From NCBI RefSeq assembly GCF_001422985.1, contig NZ_LMNL01000012.1:499096-563095 (forward strand): a stretch of DNA of 64,000 nucleotides. Direction: 5' to 3'. Below the pieces are notes generated by a model. That model was given only the letters and a program-made list of their open reading frames with translations. It had not been told where the DNA came from and made no database searches. The position numbers and the translations under genes are program-made. The DNA comes from Methylobacterium sp. Leaf117. Its GTDB lineage: Bacteria; Pseudomonadota; Alphaproteobacteria; Rhizobiales; Beijerinckiaceae. How positions within the stretch are numbered: the stretch's first letter is position 1; every line of letters begins with the position of its first letter. This document shows positions 1 through 7,449 of this stretch, in pieces.

Positions 1-163
1 CGGCCTGAAGCCCTACGACATCGTCGCCCTGATCCCGATCGTCGAGGGGGCCGGCGGCATCGTCACGACCTGGGACGGCGGCCCCGCCACGGGCGGCGGG
101 CGCATCGTCGCCGCCGGCGACCGCCGGCTGCACGAGGCGGCCCTGCGCCACCTCGACCCCTGA
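1..163 (+). CDS. hisN: Histidinol-phosphatase HisN-like, inositol monophosphatase family (3' end only)
   Basis: Only the last 53 codons are present; the frame enters from the left edge and stops at TGA 161-163. The visible part is the C-terminal portion of the inositol-monophosphatase fold: YDIVAL, then IVEGAGG and WDGG, matching the family signature in which the Asp binds Mg2+ and the Gly pair shapes the phosphate site. The tail ends in a short helix (RRLHEAALRHL), as in alphaproteobacterial HisN enzymes, which dephosphorylate histidinol phosphate in histidine biosynthesis. The N-terminal metal motifs lie outside the window, so the choice of HisN over another family member (SuhB/CysQ type) is inference. 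It converges on the hydrolase gene that ends three bases downstream. Confidence 0.7.
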   Translation, partial: GLKPYDIVALIPIVEGAGGIVTTWDGGPATGGGRIVAAGDRRLHEAALRHLDP

Positions 164-166
164 GGC

Positions 167-1147
167 TTAGGCCTCGACCCGGTCCTTCTCGATCGGTTCG
201 GAGGTGTCGGAGCCCGGCATGAAGGCATCGAAGGCGGCCCAGAAATCCTGGCGGATGGCGTCCCGCTCCGACAGGATCTCGTGGCGGGCATCGGGCAGCA
301 CCAGGACATGGCCGGCCCGGAGGCCACGGGCGAAGCGCTCGGTGATGTGCGTGCCGCAGACCGGATCGGCGCCGGCGGCGATGATCAGGGTCGGCAGGGT
401 GATGCGTCCCGGAACGGCCGGATCGGCGAGGCGCTTCATCGCCCGGAAGGCGCCGGTGAGCCAGGCGATGCTCGGATCGCCCACCGCCCCGGCGCCGACG
501 TCGCGTGCGGCGGCGGCATTGCGGGCATAGCGCTTCGGGTCCTGGCACAGGCGGTTGTTCCGGTACGGCTTCGTCGCCATCGAGACCGCCGAGCCGAACG
601 GGATATAGGCCCGCCCACGTCCGATCGCGTGGAGGAGCCGGGCCAGTACCGCCGCGCCCGCGGGCCAGCGCACCATGCGGATCGACAGCATCGGCGCCAC
701 CGTGACGAGGCGCCGGAACGGCAGCCATCCGTCATGGGCGCCGGTCAGCGCGATGGCGCCGCCCATGGAATGGGCGAGACCCAGATGTGGGTGGGGCATC
801 GACGGGCGCAGGATCGCCTCCTCAATCGCCTTCAGGTCGAGGCGGTAATCGTCGAAATGGGCAACGTGGCCCCGATGCGGATCGTCGGTCTGCCGCTGCG
901 ACTCTCCCTGTCCACGCCAATCGAAGGCGACGACGGCGAAGCCGCGCCCGCGCAGGTCGGTGATGGTCTCGTAGTACTTCTCGATGAATTCGGCCCGGCC
1001 CTGGAGCAGGCAGACCGTCCCCTTCACCAACCGGGTGGTGGGGCGCCAATGCGCGGCGCGCAATTCGATCCCGTCCTCGGTGCGCACCGCCTTCAAGGCA
1101 CCGCCCGGCGGAACGGGATTGTCGGGGGTGGAGCGCAGGGTCAGCAT
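167..1147 (-). CDS. Alpha/beta hydrolase, lysophospholipase (PldB / monoacylglycerol lipase) family
   Basis: A 326-residue cytoplasmic alpha/beta hydrolase. The nucleophile elbow is AHSMGG with Ser near residue 127; the FDWRGQGES segment (about 75-83) is the typical strand-turn before it; the acid is probably in the ADPVCG segment near 260 and the His in ARHEIL near 288. This arrangement matches the lysophospholipase L2/monoacylglycerol lipase group, which cleaves the acyl ester of lysophospholipids or monoglycerides. No signal peptide is visible. It is convergent with the hisN end and divergent from the small heat-shock gene. Substrate is not deducible from sequence. The family call is secure; the exact function is not. 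Confidence 0.85.
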   Translation of the reverse strand: MLTLRSTPDNPVPPGGALKAVRTEDGIELRAAHWRPTTRLVKGTVCLLQGRAEFIEKYYETITDLRGRGFAVVAFDWRGQGESQRQTDDPHRGHVAHFDDYRLDLKAIEEAILRPSMPHPHLGLAHSMGGAIALTGAHDGWLPFRRLVTVAPMLSIRMVRWPAGAAVLARLLHAIGRGRAYIPFGSAVSMATKPYRNNRLCQDPKRYARNAAAARDVGAGAVGDPSIAWLTGAFRAMKRLADPAVPGRITLPTLIIAAGADPVCGTHITERFARGLRAGHVLVLPDARHEILSERDAIRQDFWAAFDAFMPGSDTSEPIEKDRVEA

Positions 1148-1205
1148 CGCGGACGTCTCACGTCAGGAAAGGGGCTTGAAAAATTTCGAGTGCGGGGCTG
1201 GTCGA

Positions 1206-1328
1206 GGCTCTTGCGAGCGTGGAGAGCCGCGCCAATATCACGGAGGCACCGGCCAATACGGCGGTGCGACTGGTCCGGCCCTCGGGCGGACCCAGACTGT
1301 GCATGTTGCTTCTTATGGAGAATATGTG
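1206..1328 (+). promoter_or_regulatory. Probable ROSE-type RNA thermometer in the hsp20 leader
   Basis: The leader can form consecutive hairpins: arms GGCTCT/AGAGCC (1206-1228), CACC-GCC/GGC-GGTG (1247-1266, one bulged G), GGTCCG/CGGACC (1272-1292), and a last small one in which CTTC (1309-1312) pairs with the Shine-Dalgarno GGAG (1317-1320) around a TTAT loop. The TTGCT at 1306-1310 fits the UYGCU motif that masks the ribosome site in rhizobial ROSE elements. ROSE elements open on heating and control hsp20 genes, which is exactly the downstream gene. I folded this by eye only. Confidence 0.6.
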
Positions 1329-1802
1329 ATGCGTCAGTTCGACCTTGCTCCCCTGTATCGTTCCACCGTCGGTTTCGACCGCCTGTTCTCGGCCCTCGAC
1401 CAGTTCGTCAGTGCCGACGCGGCGCCGACCTATCCGCCCTACAACATCGAGCGCACCGGCGAGAACGCCTACCGGATCACCGTGGCGGTGGCCGGCTTCA
1501 CGGACTCCGATCTGTCGATCGAGGTCAAGGAGAATGCGCTGACTCTGAAGGGCGAGCGTCAGTCCGATCCGTCCAGGCCGGCGGAGTTTCTGCACCAGGG
1601 CATCGCGGCCCGCGCCTTCGAGCGCCGGTTCCAGCTTGCCGACTACGTGCAGGTGACGGGCGCTGCTCTCGAGAACGGTCTCCTTCACATCGACCTGGTT
1701 CGCGAGATTCCGGAAGCCAAGAAGCCACGCCAGATTCAGATCGCGACGACCCGCGCGTCCAACGCCCCCGTCATCGAGGGCGCCGTTCAGCAGGCCGCCT
1801 GA
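1329..1802 (+). CDS. hspH: Small heat shock protein, Hsp20 / IbpA family
   Basis: A 157-residue alpha-crystallin-type chaperone. The N-terminus MRQFDLAPLYRSTVGFDRLF is typical of the bacterial IbpA/HspA class, followed by the alpha-crystallin domain (about residues 38-135: PPYNIERTGENAYRITVAVA, LTLKGER, the ENGLLHIDL beta strand) and a short Ala-rich tail. These proteins form oligomers that hold unfolding proteins for DnaK/ClpB. I chose ATG 1329 because GGAG lies eight bases upstream and the class N-terminus starts there; the open frame extends upstream without homology. Expression is probably heat-controlled through the ROSE-like leader. A hairpin terminator follows. Confidence 0.9.
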   Translation: MRQFDLAPLYRSTVGFDRLFSALDQFVSADAAPTYPPYNIERTGENAYRITVAVAGFTDSDLSIEVKENALTLKGERQSDPSRPAEFLHQGIAARAFERRFQLADYVQVTGAALENGLLHIDLVREIPEAKKPRQIQIATTRASNAPVIEGAVQQAA

Positions 1803-1837
1803 TCGGCGATCGGCTCCGACACAGGATGCGGTGAAGG

Positions 1838-1866
1838 GCGCTCCGGCCGCAAGGCCGGGGCGCTTT
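1838..1866 (+). terminator. Rho-independent terminator after hsp20
   Basis: Hairpin with arms GCGCTCCGGCC / GGCCGGGGCGC (one G-U pair) around a GCAA tetraloop, followed by CTTTC. It sits about 40 bases after the hsp20 stop. Confidence 0.7.
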
Positions 1867-1874
1867 CATGGTTT

Positions 1875-2192
1875 TCAGAATCCGTCGTCGAGCCAGTCGC
1901 CGCGACTCGGCTCCCGGCAGCGATAGCCGACGAAGCAGCGCGGCGTGTCGCCGGCCGGCACGAAGGCCGGAACCGTGATTTCGGTGATCTCGCAGAAGCT
2001 GCGGTCACGTACGAAGCGGTCATAGGTCTGGCCGCCGGTTCCGAGCACGAGCCCGCCCTGGCGGTCGACCAATCCCTTCGCCTGGCGGCAGGACATGGCA
2101 TTGGTCGAGGGCCGCTGCGCCAGCGACGGACCTGCGATCATCACGATCGCGCCTGCGAGGCAAACGACACGAAGGGTCCGGCAGCGGGTCAT
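1875..2192 (-). CDS. Small exported protein of unknown function
   Basis: A 105-residue protein with a clear signal peptide: basic start MTRCRTLRV, hydrophobic CLAGAIVMIAG, and a PSLAQ cleavage region near residue 25. The mature part has four Cys (MSCRQ, SFCEI, RCFVG, YRCRE) that could make two disulfides in the periplasm, and ends in an acidic WLDDGF tail. I recognise no named domain. It converges with hsp20 across the terminator. Short, but the signal peptide and the paired Cys make it a credible gene. No function is proposed. Confidence 0.6.
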   Translation of the reverse strand: MTRCRTLRVVCLAGAIVMIAGPSLAQRPSTNAMSCRQAKGLVDRQGGLVLGTGGQTYDRFVRDRSFCEITEITVPAFVPAGDTPRCFVGYRCREPSRGDWLDDGF

Positions 2193-2247
2193 GCCGCGAG
2201 AACGCGATTCATGGTCCGGATGATCCCCTTCCGAGCCGTTCGGCCTG

Positions 2248-2715
2248 TCAGAGGTCGCCGAAGATCAGCTGACCCTGCGGGCTCGGACGCCGGGCGGGAG
2301 CATTCGGCTTGGCACTCCTGGCGCGTTTGGCTCCCGGCTTCGCTGCCGCGCGCTGGACGGCGGGACGCTGAGCCGGGGGATCGGCGCGCAGCCGTGCCTT
2401 GGCCCGGTCGCGGGCGATCGCTTCCGGCGCGTGCGGATCGTCGTCGAGCCACTTGCCGCGCTTGATCACCTCGTTGACGCGGCCCTGATTGACCCCGACC
2501 TTGAAGGCGATCTCCTGCTGGGTCATGCCGGTGGAAGCGTGCAGTTCCAGGATCGCGCGGGCGAGGTCCGGCGTCATCTTCTGCCCGGTGAGGCGGCGGG
2601 CCGGCTTGATCGTGCGCGTGGCCCGGTCGCGTTCCCGCAGACGTTCGAGCAGGGCGAGGGCCATGTGCATGCCGTGCTCGCGCAGGGACTCCTCGAATTC
2701 CTTCAACGTCGCCAT
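2248..2715 (-). CDS. HTH-containing small DNA-binding-like protein
   Basis: About 155 residues from ATG 2715, which has GAGG nine bases upstream; in-frame ATGs at 2724 and 2730 are alternatives. The centre (about 50-90) reads as a helix-turn-helix: ARAILELHASTGMTQQEIAF, then KVGVNQGRVNEVIKRGKW, in which TQQEIA and the VNQGRVNEV recognition-type helix are characteristic. The C-terminal 60 residues are basic and Ala/Pro/Arg-rich (several AKPGAKRARS-like stretches), so probably disordered and nucleic-acid-binding. Proposed to be a transcriptional regulator or nucleoid-type factor; target unknown. Divergent from the Kdo hydroxylase gene. Confidence 0.6.
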   Translation of the reverse strand: MATLKEFEESLREHGMHMALALLERLRERDRATRTIKPARRLTGQKMTPDLARAILELHASTGMTQQEIAFKVGVNQGRVNEVIKRGKWLDDDPHAPEAIARDRAKARLRADPPAQRPAVQRAAAKPGAKRARSAKPNAPARRPSPQGQLIFGDL

Positions 2716-3041
2716 CGTCGGCATCCTCATCGCCGCGGGGTTCCGTGAGGCCGGAACCGCGGCTGTTCTATCAACGCGACCGAAACGCCAGGGTTGCGCC
2801 GGACAGACGGTGAGGGTTGAGCCTCGTCGACCGCGTTGACAACGACCAACCTGCGCCATCCACCGGTATTCGCACCCGGAGCGGCGGTCCGACATCTGGA
2901 ACTTGCTGGTCCGCGCCGGGCGGCTCCGCTTCGAAGCCCGCGCCCGGGTTATCCGATCCGGTCGCCGCGATCGCCCGTGGCAACCGGCGCGGCATTCGGC
3001 TAAACCGCCGATCCTGCCGCGGTTTTCGAGGATCCCGCCCG

Positions 3042-3908
3042 ATGATCAGCCCGATCGTTTCCGTCTCGCGCACCGGGCCGGCGCCCGGTACGCCTTCCCT
3101 GGTGGATGCCCTGGAGAACGGCGCGGTCCTGATGTTCCCGGATCTCGACTTCCCGCTGAGCGCCTTCGAGCAGCGCTTCGTCGAGCGGCCCTTCGCCGAC
3201 GGCAAGGCCAAGAACGTCAACATCCGGCGTGCCGCCGCCACCCTAAGGGGCGCCGCCGGCACGCCGGAGGAGCAGGAGGCCCTGCGCCAGGTCCTGATCC
3301 GCTACCGAGCCTTCGCCGAGGCGCTGATCACCGAGCATCTTCCGGCCTATGCCGGCAAGGTCACGCTGGCCGGCACCTCGTACCGGCCCTTCGACGTCGA
3401 CCGGCGCAAGCTGAGCTGGCGCCGCGACGACACCCTCCTGCATGTGGACGCCTTCCCGTCGAACCCGATCGGCGAGAAGCGCATCCTGCGCATCTTCCGC
3501 AACATCAATCCCAACGGGCAGCCGCGCCACTGGCGCGTCGGCGAGGACTTTTCCGCGATGGCGGAGAAATTCCTGCCGCGGCTGCCGGGCTATTCGCCGC
3601 TCTCCGCCCGGATGCTGGCGCTGCTCAAGATCACAAAGGCCCGGCGCAGCGAGTACGATCACCTCATGCTCCACCTGCACGACGCCCTGAAGCAGGACAT
3701 GACCTACCAGGAGACGGCGCCGCAGGCCGACGTGCATTTCGCCCCCGGACAGACCTGGGTGACCTTTTCCGACCTCGTCATGCACGGGGCCATGGGCGGC
3801 CGTTACATGCTGGAGCAGACCGGCTACCTCGCGGTCGCCGATCAGGCCCGACCCGAGCGCAGCCCGCAGCGCCTGCTCGCCAAGGCCCTCGGCCGCCCCT
3901 TACGCTGA
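3042..3908 (+). CDS. kdoO: Kdo hydroxylase (KdoO family), Fe(II)/2-oxoglutarate-type dioxygenase
   Basis: A 288-residue cytosolic protein. The core LLHVDAFPSNP (His and Asp near 134 and 136) and the late VMHGAMGGRYMLEQT (His near 248) supply the 2-His-1-carboxylate iron triad, and RILRIFRNINPNG-PRHW is characteristic of the Kdo-hydroxylase family (Pfam DUF2843-like group). Known members hydroxylate the inner 3-deoxy-manno-octulosonic acid of lipopolysaccharide to the Ko sugar, protecting the acid-labile linkage. ATG 3042 is chosen since MISPIVSVSR begins the family N-terminus; the open frame extends 75 codons further upstream without recognisable content. Followed 33 bases later by an antibiotic-biosynthesis-monooxygenase gene, perhaps co-transcribed. 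Confidence 0.8.
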   Translation: MISPIVSVSRTGPAPGTPSLVDALENGAVLMFPDLDFPLSAFEQRFVERPFADGKAKNVNIRRAAATLRGAAGTPEEQEALRQVLIRYRAFAEALITEHLPAYAGKVTLAGTSYRPFDVDRRKLSWRRDDTLLHVDAFPSNPIGEKRILRIFRNINPNGQPRHWRVGEDFSAMAEKFLPRLPGYSPLSARMLALLKITKARRSEYDHLMLHLHDALKQDMTYQETAPQADVHFAPGQTWVTFSDLVMHGAMGGRYMLEQTGYLAVADQARPERSPQRLLAKALGRPLR

Positions 3909-3941
3909 CCGCAACGCCCTTTCACGATCGGAGACCGACCC

Positions 3942-4241
3942 ATGATCCTCGAAATCGCCCAGATCGACGTCAAGCCCGGCCTGGAGGCCGAGTTCGAGGC
4001 CGGCATCGCCGAGGCCGCCGCGATCTTCGAGGCCGCCCAGGGCTGTCGCAGCTTCGCGGTCCGTCGCTCCATCGAGAAGCCGCAGCGCTACCGCCTGCTC
4101 ATCGAATGGGAGACCCTGGAGAACCACACCGTGGACTTCACCGGCTCCCAGGCCTGGAAGGATTACCGGGCGATGGTGTCGCCCTGCTTCGAGGGGCCCC
4201 CGAGCGTCGAGCACACCGAACTGACGCTCCAGGCGTTCTGA
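3942..4241 (+). CDS. Antibiotic biosynthesis monooxygenase (ABM) domain protein
   Basis: A 99-residue single-domain protein of the dimeric alpha-beta barrel ABM/YgiN type: MILEIAQIDVKPGLEAEFEA strand-helix, the central QGCRSFAVRRSIEKPQRY strand pair, LLIEWETLENHTVDF, and a C-terminal WKDYRAMVSPCF helix. Such proteins oxidise quinone-like or other small aromatic compounds without cofactor, or bind small molecules. It lies 33 bases after the Kdo hydroxylase gene on the same strand, so shared transcription is plausible, but no functional link is evident. Family call secure; substrate unknown. Confidence 0.8.
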   Translation: MILEIAQIDVKPGLEAEFEAGIAEAAAIFEAAQGCRSFAVRRSIEKPQRYRLLIEWETLENHTVDFTGSQAWKDYRAMVSPCFEGPPSVEHTELTLQAF

Positions 4242-4247
4242 GCGGGT

Positions 4248-4676
4248 CTAGCGGCCGGACCCACGCACCAGCATCTTGATGCGGTCGTCGAGCTTCCTGA
4301 CCCGCTCGCGAATGCCGGCGGTGCTGCAGCTCGTGAGGGTTTCCCCGGCGAAGAACCCGAACTGCTCCTCCCGATCGCGGCAGGCCAGGACCGGCGGCAG
4401 GGCGAGCACGAGGCCGAACGGCGCGGCGAGCAGGAACAGGTTGAGGACGAGCGACGCGACCCAGCCGAGGGTGACGGTGCGGACCTCCGCTTCCTCGCCC
4501 TCGCGCGCGGCACGGTGGAAGGACCGCACCAGCCTGGGCCGATAAAGGGTATCGCGGAGTTGCGCCCCGCCGGACCGGGCCGTGGGCGGCGCGGTGTAGG
4601 GATCCGTGGCGTCCTCGGCTTCCGGCCGCAGCCCGTAGGGATCGTCGGTGAGCACGCCACCGGATTGAAGCTTCAT
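4248..4676 (-). CDS. Single-pass membrane protein of unknown function, C-X17-C type (paralog 1)
   Basis: A 142-residue protein: a hydrophilic, charged N-terminal region (about 1-70), one strongly hydrophobic segment (LGWVASLVLNLFLLAAPFGL, about 72-95) and a C-terminal domain with two Cys separated by 17 residues, then seven residues and RV-x-x-LD (RVRKLDDRIKML). The neighbour at 4736-5083 has the same C-X17-C-X7-RV-x-x-LD spacing, so the two are divergent paralogs. The N-terminus is probably cytoplasmic and the Cys pair periplasmic. No family recognised and no function proposed. It converges with the ABM gene, leaving six bases between stops. Confidence 0.6.
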   Translation of the reverse strand: MKLQSGGVLTDDPYGLRPEAEDATDPYTAPPTARSGGAQLRDTLYRPRLVRSFHRAAREGEEAEVRTVTLGWVASLVLNLFLLAAPFGLVLALPPVLACRDREEQFGFFAGETLTSCSTAGIRERVRKLDDRIKMLVRGSGR

Positions 4677-4735
4677 CGCGACGTCCTCTCAAGATGCCGG
4701 GCGAGACCCCGAGGGCCGGTTCGACGCATCGATGT

Positions 4736-5083
4736 CTACCGGATGCTGTTCACGACGGTGCGGAGGTTGCCGTCCAGGTTGAGCACCCGGCCGGCGAAAT
4801 CGCGTCGGGCGCAGACCGTACTGCGCAGGATTTCGGGAACCCACGATCCGCGCGAGACACTCTGGCAATCCATCAGCAGGGTCGCGCCGAGCAGGATCGA
4901 CATCGGCCCCAACATCAGTGCGAGCTTGAACAGGCGCAGGACGCCGAAGCCGCTCCGCCGTCTCCGGGCGGGACGCACGTCGCGCCGCCTCGGCGAGGCG
5001 GAGTGATCGGGCTCATCGTCCCCTTCGGCCTCGCGGGCGCCGAAGGTCTCCACGTAATAGGCTTCGAGCTTGCTGCGCTTCAT
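4736..5083 (-). CDS. Single-pass membrane protein of unknown function, C-X17-C type (paralog 2)
   Basis: A 115-residue protein: charged N-terminus (MKRSKLEAYYVETFGAREAE, then an Arg-rich stretch to about 50), a hydrophobic segment (LFKLALMLGPMSILLGATLL, about 52-72) and an extracytoplasmic tail with two Cys 17 residues apart, followed by seven residues and RV-x-x-LD. Order and spacing match the protein encoded at 4248-4676 on the same strand 59 bases downstream, so the pair looks like an old tandem duplication and possible partners. The Arg-rich segment before the membrane span fits an inside-N topology. No family recognised. Confidence 0.6.
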   Translation of the reverse strand: MKRSKLEAYYVETFGAREAEGDDEPDHSASPRRRDVRPARRRRSGFGVLRLFKLALMLGPMSILLGATLLMDCQSVSRGSWVPEILRSTVCARRDFAGRVLNLDGNLRTVVNSIR

Positions 5084-5336
5084 CGGTGAGCATCCGCCGA
5101 TCCGGCTGATAACGTCGTTGTGACCCCGTCATACCCGAGCTTGCGTCGAGGGCGGGCTAACATCCGCCCGGGGACTGCGACAACGTTGGGTTGTGGTTTC
5201 CGAATGCTTGCCGGATCGAACCGTTCGAACCGGTTTCCGGTGACATCCGGCCACGGACTGCGTACCTAGGGACCGACATGTCCCACCGGTTCCCAGCGCC
5301 GCCACCGGTCGACCCTTACACGAGCGATCCTCGCCC

Positions 5337-6260
5337 ATGATCCAACGCCCCCTGCGCATCGGCACGCGTGGAAGCCCGATGGCCCTGGCTCAGACCGGGA
5401 TGGTCCGGGACCAGATCGTCGCCGCCAATCCCGGCCTCGAGACCGAGATCGTGGTGGTCAACACCGTGGCGGACCGCATCCTCGACCGTCCGCTGTCGGA
5501 GATCGGCGGCAAGGGGCTCTTCACCAAGGAACTGGAACAGGCGCTCTACGCCGACGTGGTCGACGTCGCCGTGCATTCGATGAAGGATGTCGAGACCTGG
5601 TTGCCGGACGGGCTCGTCATCGCCTGCATCCTAGAACGCGACGACCCGCGCGACGCGTTCCTGTCGCCGCGCGCCGCCGGCTTCGCCGATCTCGCCCCCG
5701 GCGCCCGGGTGGGGACCTCCTCCCTGCGCCGCGCGGCCCAGGTGCTGATGCGGCGGCCCGACCTGCGGATCGTGCCCCTGCGCGGCAACGCCAACACCCG
5801 GATGCGCAAGTTGGAGGAGGGCACCTGCGACGCCACCCTGCTGGCGCTTTGCGGCCTGGAACGCCTCGGCATGGCGGATATGGCGCGCAGCGTCCTCGAC
5901 GTCGGCGAGATGCTTCCGGCCGTGGCCCAGGGTGCCCTCGGCATCGAGTGCCGCGAGGCGGATGCCGAGGTGCGCGCACTCCTCGCCCCCCTGGTCTCCG
6001 CCCGCGCCACCGCCGAGCTGGATGCCGAACGCGGCCTTCTGGCCGAACTCGATGGGTCGTGCCGGACGCCGATCGCGGCGCTGGCCCGGATCGCAGGCGA
6101 TACACTGACCCTCGACGGTCTGCTGTTCCTGCCCGACGGCAGCGCTCATTGGGGCGTGCAGCGCGCCGGACCAGTCGCCGATGCGGCTCGGATCGGCCGC
6201 GAGGCCGGCGCCGAACTGAAGCGCGCGGCGGGCGACACCTACGCGCGGCATCTTCAGTAG
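5337..6260 (+). CDS. hemC: Hydroxymethylbilane synthase (porphobilinogen deaminase)
   Basis: A 307-residue cytosolic enzyme that joins four porphobilinogens into hydroxymethylbilane for haem, cobalamin and bacteriochlorophyll-type tetrapyrroles. Diagnostic segments: RIGTRGSPMALAQT at the start, GGKGLFTKELEQAL (about 60-75), VAVHSMKDVET (substrate-binding), GTSSLRRAAQ, LRGNANTRMRKLE, and LDGSCRTPIAAL, whose Cys near 242 carries the dipyrromethane cofactor. Length and order are normal for HemC. The 250-base upstream gap separates it from the divergent membrane-protein gene at 5083 and should hold its promoter. It converges with the GSCFA gene. Confidence 0.97.
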   Translation: MIQRPLRIGTRGSPMALAQTGMVRDQIVAANPGLETEIVVVNTVADRILDRPLSEIGGKGLFTKELEQALYADVVDVAVHSMKDVETWLPDGLVIACILERDDPRDAFLSPRAAGFADLAPGARVGTSSLRRAAQVLMRRPDLRIVPLRGNANTRMRKLEEGTCDATLLALCGLERLGMADMARSVLDVGEMLPAVAQGALGIECREADAEVRALLAPLVSARATAELDAERGLLAELDGSCRTPIAALARIAGDTLTLDGLLFLPDGSAHWGVQRAGPVADAARIGREAGAELKRAAGDTYARHLQ

Positions 6261-6291
6261 GAACGGGGCCTTCGAAGGTCCCGGACGCCCT

Positions 6292-7341
6292 TCAGACGAG
6301 GCTGCGTTCGATCGCCTCCTCGTCGCAGACGATGCCGGCGGCGCGCACGTATTCGAGGCCGAGCGGATGGGTGAGGGCAGGGGCCGTTCCGGCTTCGGTG
6401 AAGGCCTCCAGGAAGACCCGCATCACGTGCGCCACCGCGACCGGCGTGACCGAGCGCAGATCGTCGGCATAGTAGCGGCCGGCATTGGCGGTGCTGGTGA
6501 CGATCTCGTAGGCGGGGAAGTAGACGGCGCGCGGCTCGGCCGCGACGATCTCCTCGGCGGCGACCCGCAACGCCGCCTTGCTGTAGGTGTTCGAGACCAG
6601 CACGTGCCGGTCGGCATAGGTGGCGATCAGCGGCACCGGCGACACCGTGAGGATCACCCGCGCGCCCGGGTTCACCGCGAACAGGCGCGCGAGGAAAGCC
6701 AGCATGTCGTCGCGCACGTCGCCCGCCCGCGCATTCACGAAGGCGTAGGTCTCCGGGTCGAAGCTGCCGCCGATGACGCCGGGAGCGACGGGCAGCATCG
6801 CGCCGTCCGGCCGGTGCATCCAGCCCTCGGTCAGCCCGAGGGTGAAGACGAAGACGTCCAGGGTCTCGAACATCGCCCGCACCGCGGCGAGATGCGTCGC
6901 GCGCGCCGCCTCCAGGGCCTCCGGATCGGGAAAGCCGTCCGGTTCGATGCCCGGACGAAACGGGTCCACGAGGCGCCCGTCCGGGCGCGTCCAGGCCGCG
7001 AGGGCCGGTGTGTAGGTCCCGTAAGCGCGATCGAAGAGCTGCAGCAATTGGCGGGCGGTGTAGACGTTGCCGTACCGGGCCGAATAGGTGCCGTATTGCC
7101 GGTCGGCCGCGATGTCGGGGGCCAGCCCCTCGGGCGCCGTCTCGGCGAGGTAATGCCCGAAGCCGGCCTCGGTCAGGGCGCGGGCGACGTGCTGGGCGAA
7201 GCACGAGCCGGCCGTCGCCACCCGGGCGTCTCGCGCGATGGTGAAGCGCTCCGATGGCCCCGGGGCGAGGGCGAAGGGTGGCACCCCGGCCACCACCTTG
7301 CGCCAGAATCGCTCGGCCGGTAGATCGGCGTAAGGGTTCAT
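6292..7341 (-). CDS. GSCFA domain protein (SGNH-like), putative polysaccharide acyl-modifying enzyme
   Basis: About 349 residues from ATG 7341 (MNPYADLPAERFW). The family signature ATAGSCFAQHVAR gives the domain its name (Ser in block I), and the downstream FVFTLGLTEGW and ILTVSPVPL segments are the later conserved blocks. GSCFA proteins are related to GDSL/SGNH esterases and occur with polysaccharide genes. The neighbour at 7450, transcribed divergently 108 bases away, is a WcbI-like protein, also a putative acetyltransferase or esterase of capsule clusters. The pair suggests modification of a surface polysaccharide, but the substrate is not visible in the sequence. Confidence 0.8.
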   Translation of the reverse strand: MNPYADLPAERFWRKVVAGVPPFALAPGPSERFTIARDARVATAGSCFAQHVARALTEAGFGHYLAETAPEGLAPDIAADRQYGTYSARYGNVYTARQLLQLFDRAYGTYTPALAAWTRPDGRLVDPFRPGIEPDGFPDPEALEAARATHLAAVRAMFETLDVFVFTLGLTEGWMHRPDGAMLPVAPGVIGGSFDPETYAFVNARAGDVRDDMLAFLARLFAVNPGARVILTVSPVPLIATYADRHVLVSNTYSKAALRVAAEEIVAAEPRAVYFPAYEIVTSTANAGRYYADDLRSVTPVAVAHVMRVFLEAFTEAGTAPALTHPLGLEYVRAAGIVCDEEAIERSLV

Positions 7342-7449
7342 CACCACGGCGGCATCTCCATCCGATCGCTCACGCATCTGCCGCGCACCACCACTCCGTC
7401 GGGTTCCCTCGCGGCGCGGGTCGCACCCCTGGCGCGCTCGGTCTCATCG

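Noticed and set aside
5200..5336. Palindromic TTCGAA-centred sequence upstream of hemC
   Set aside because: Short and not clearly better than chance; no regulator can be named.
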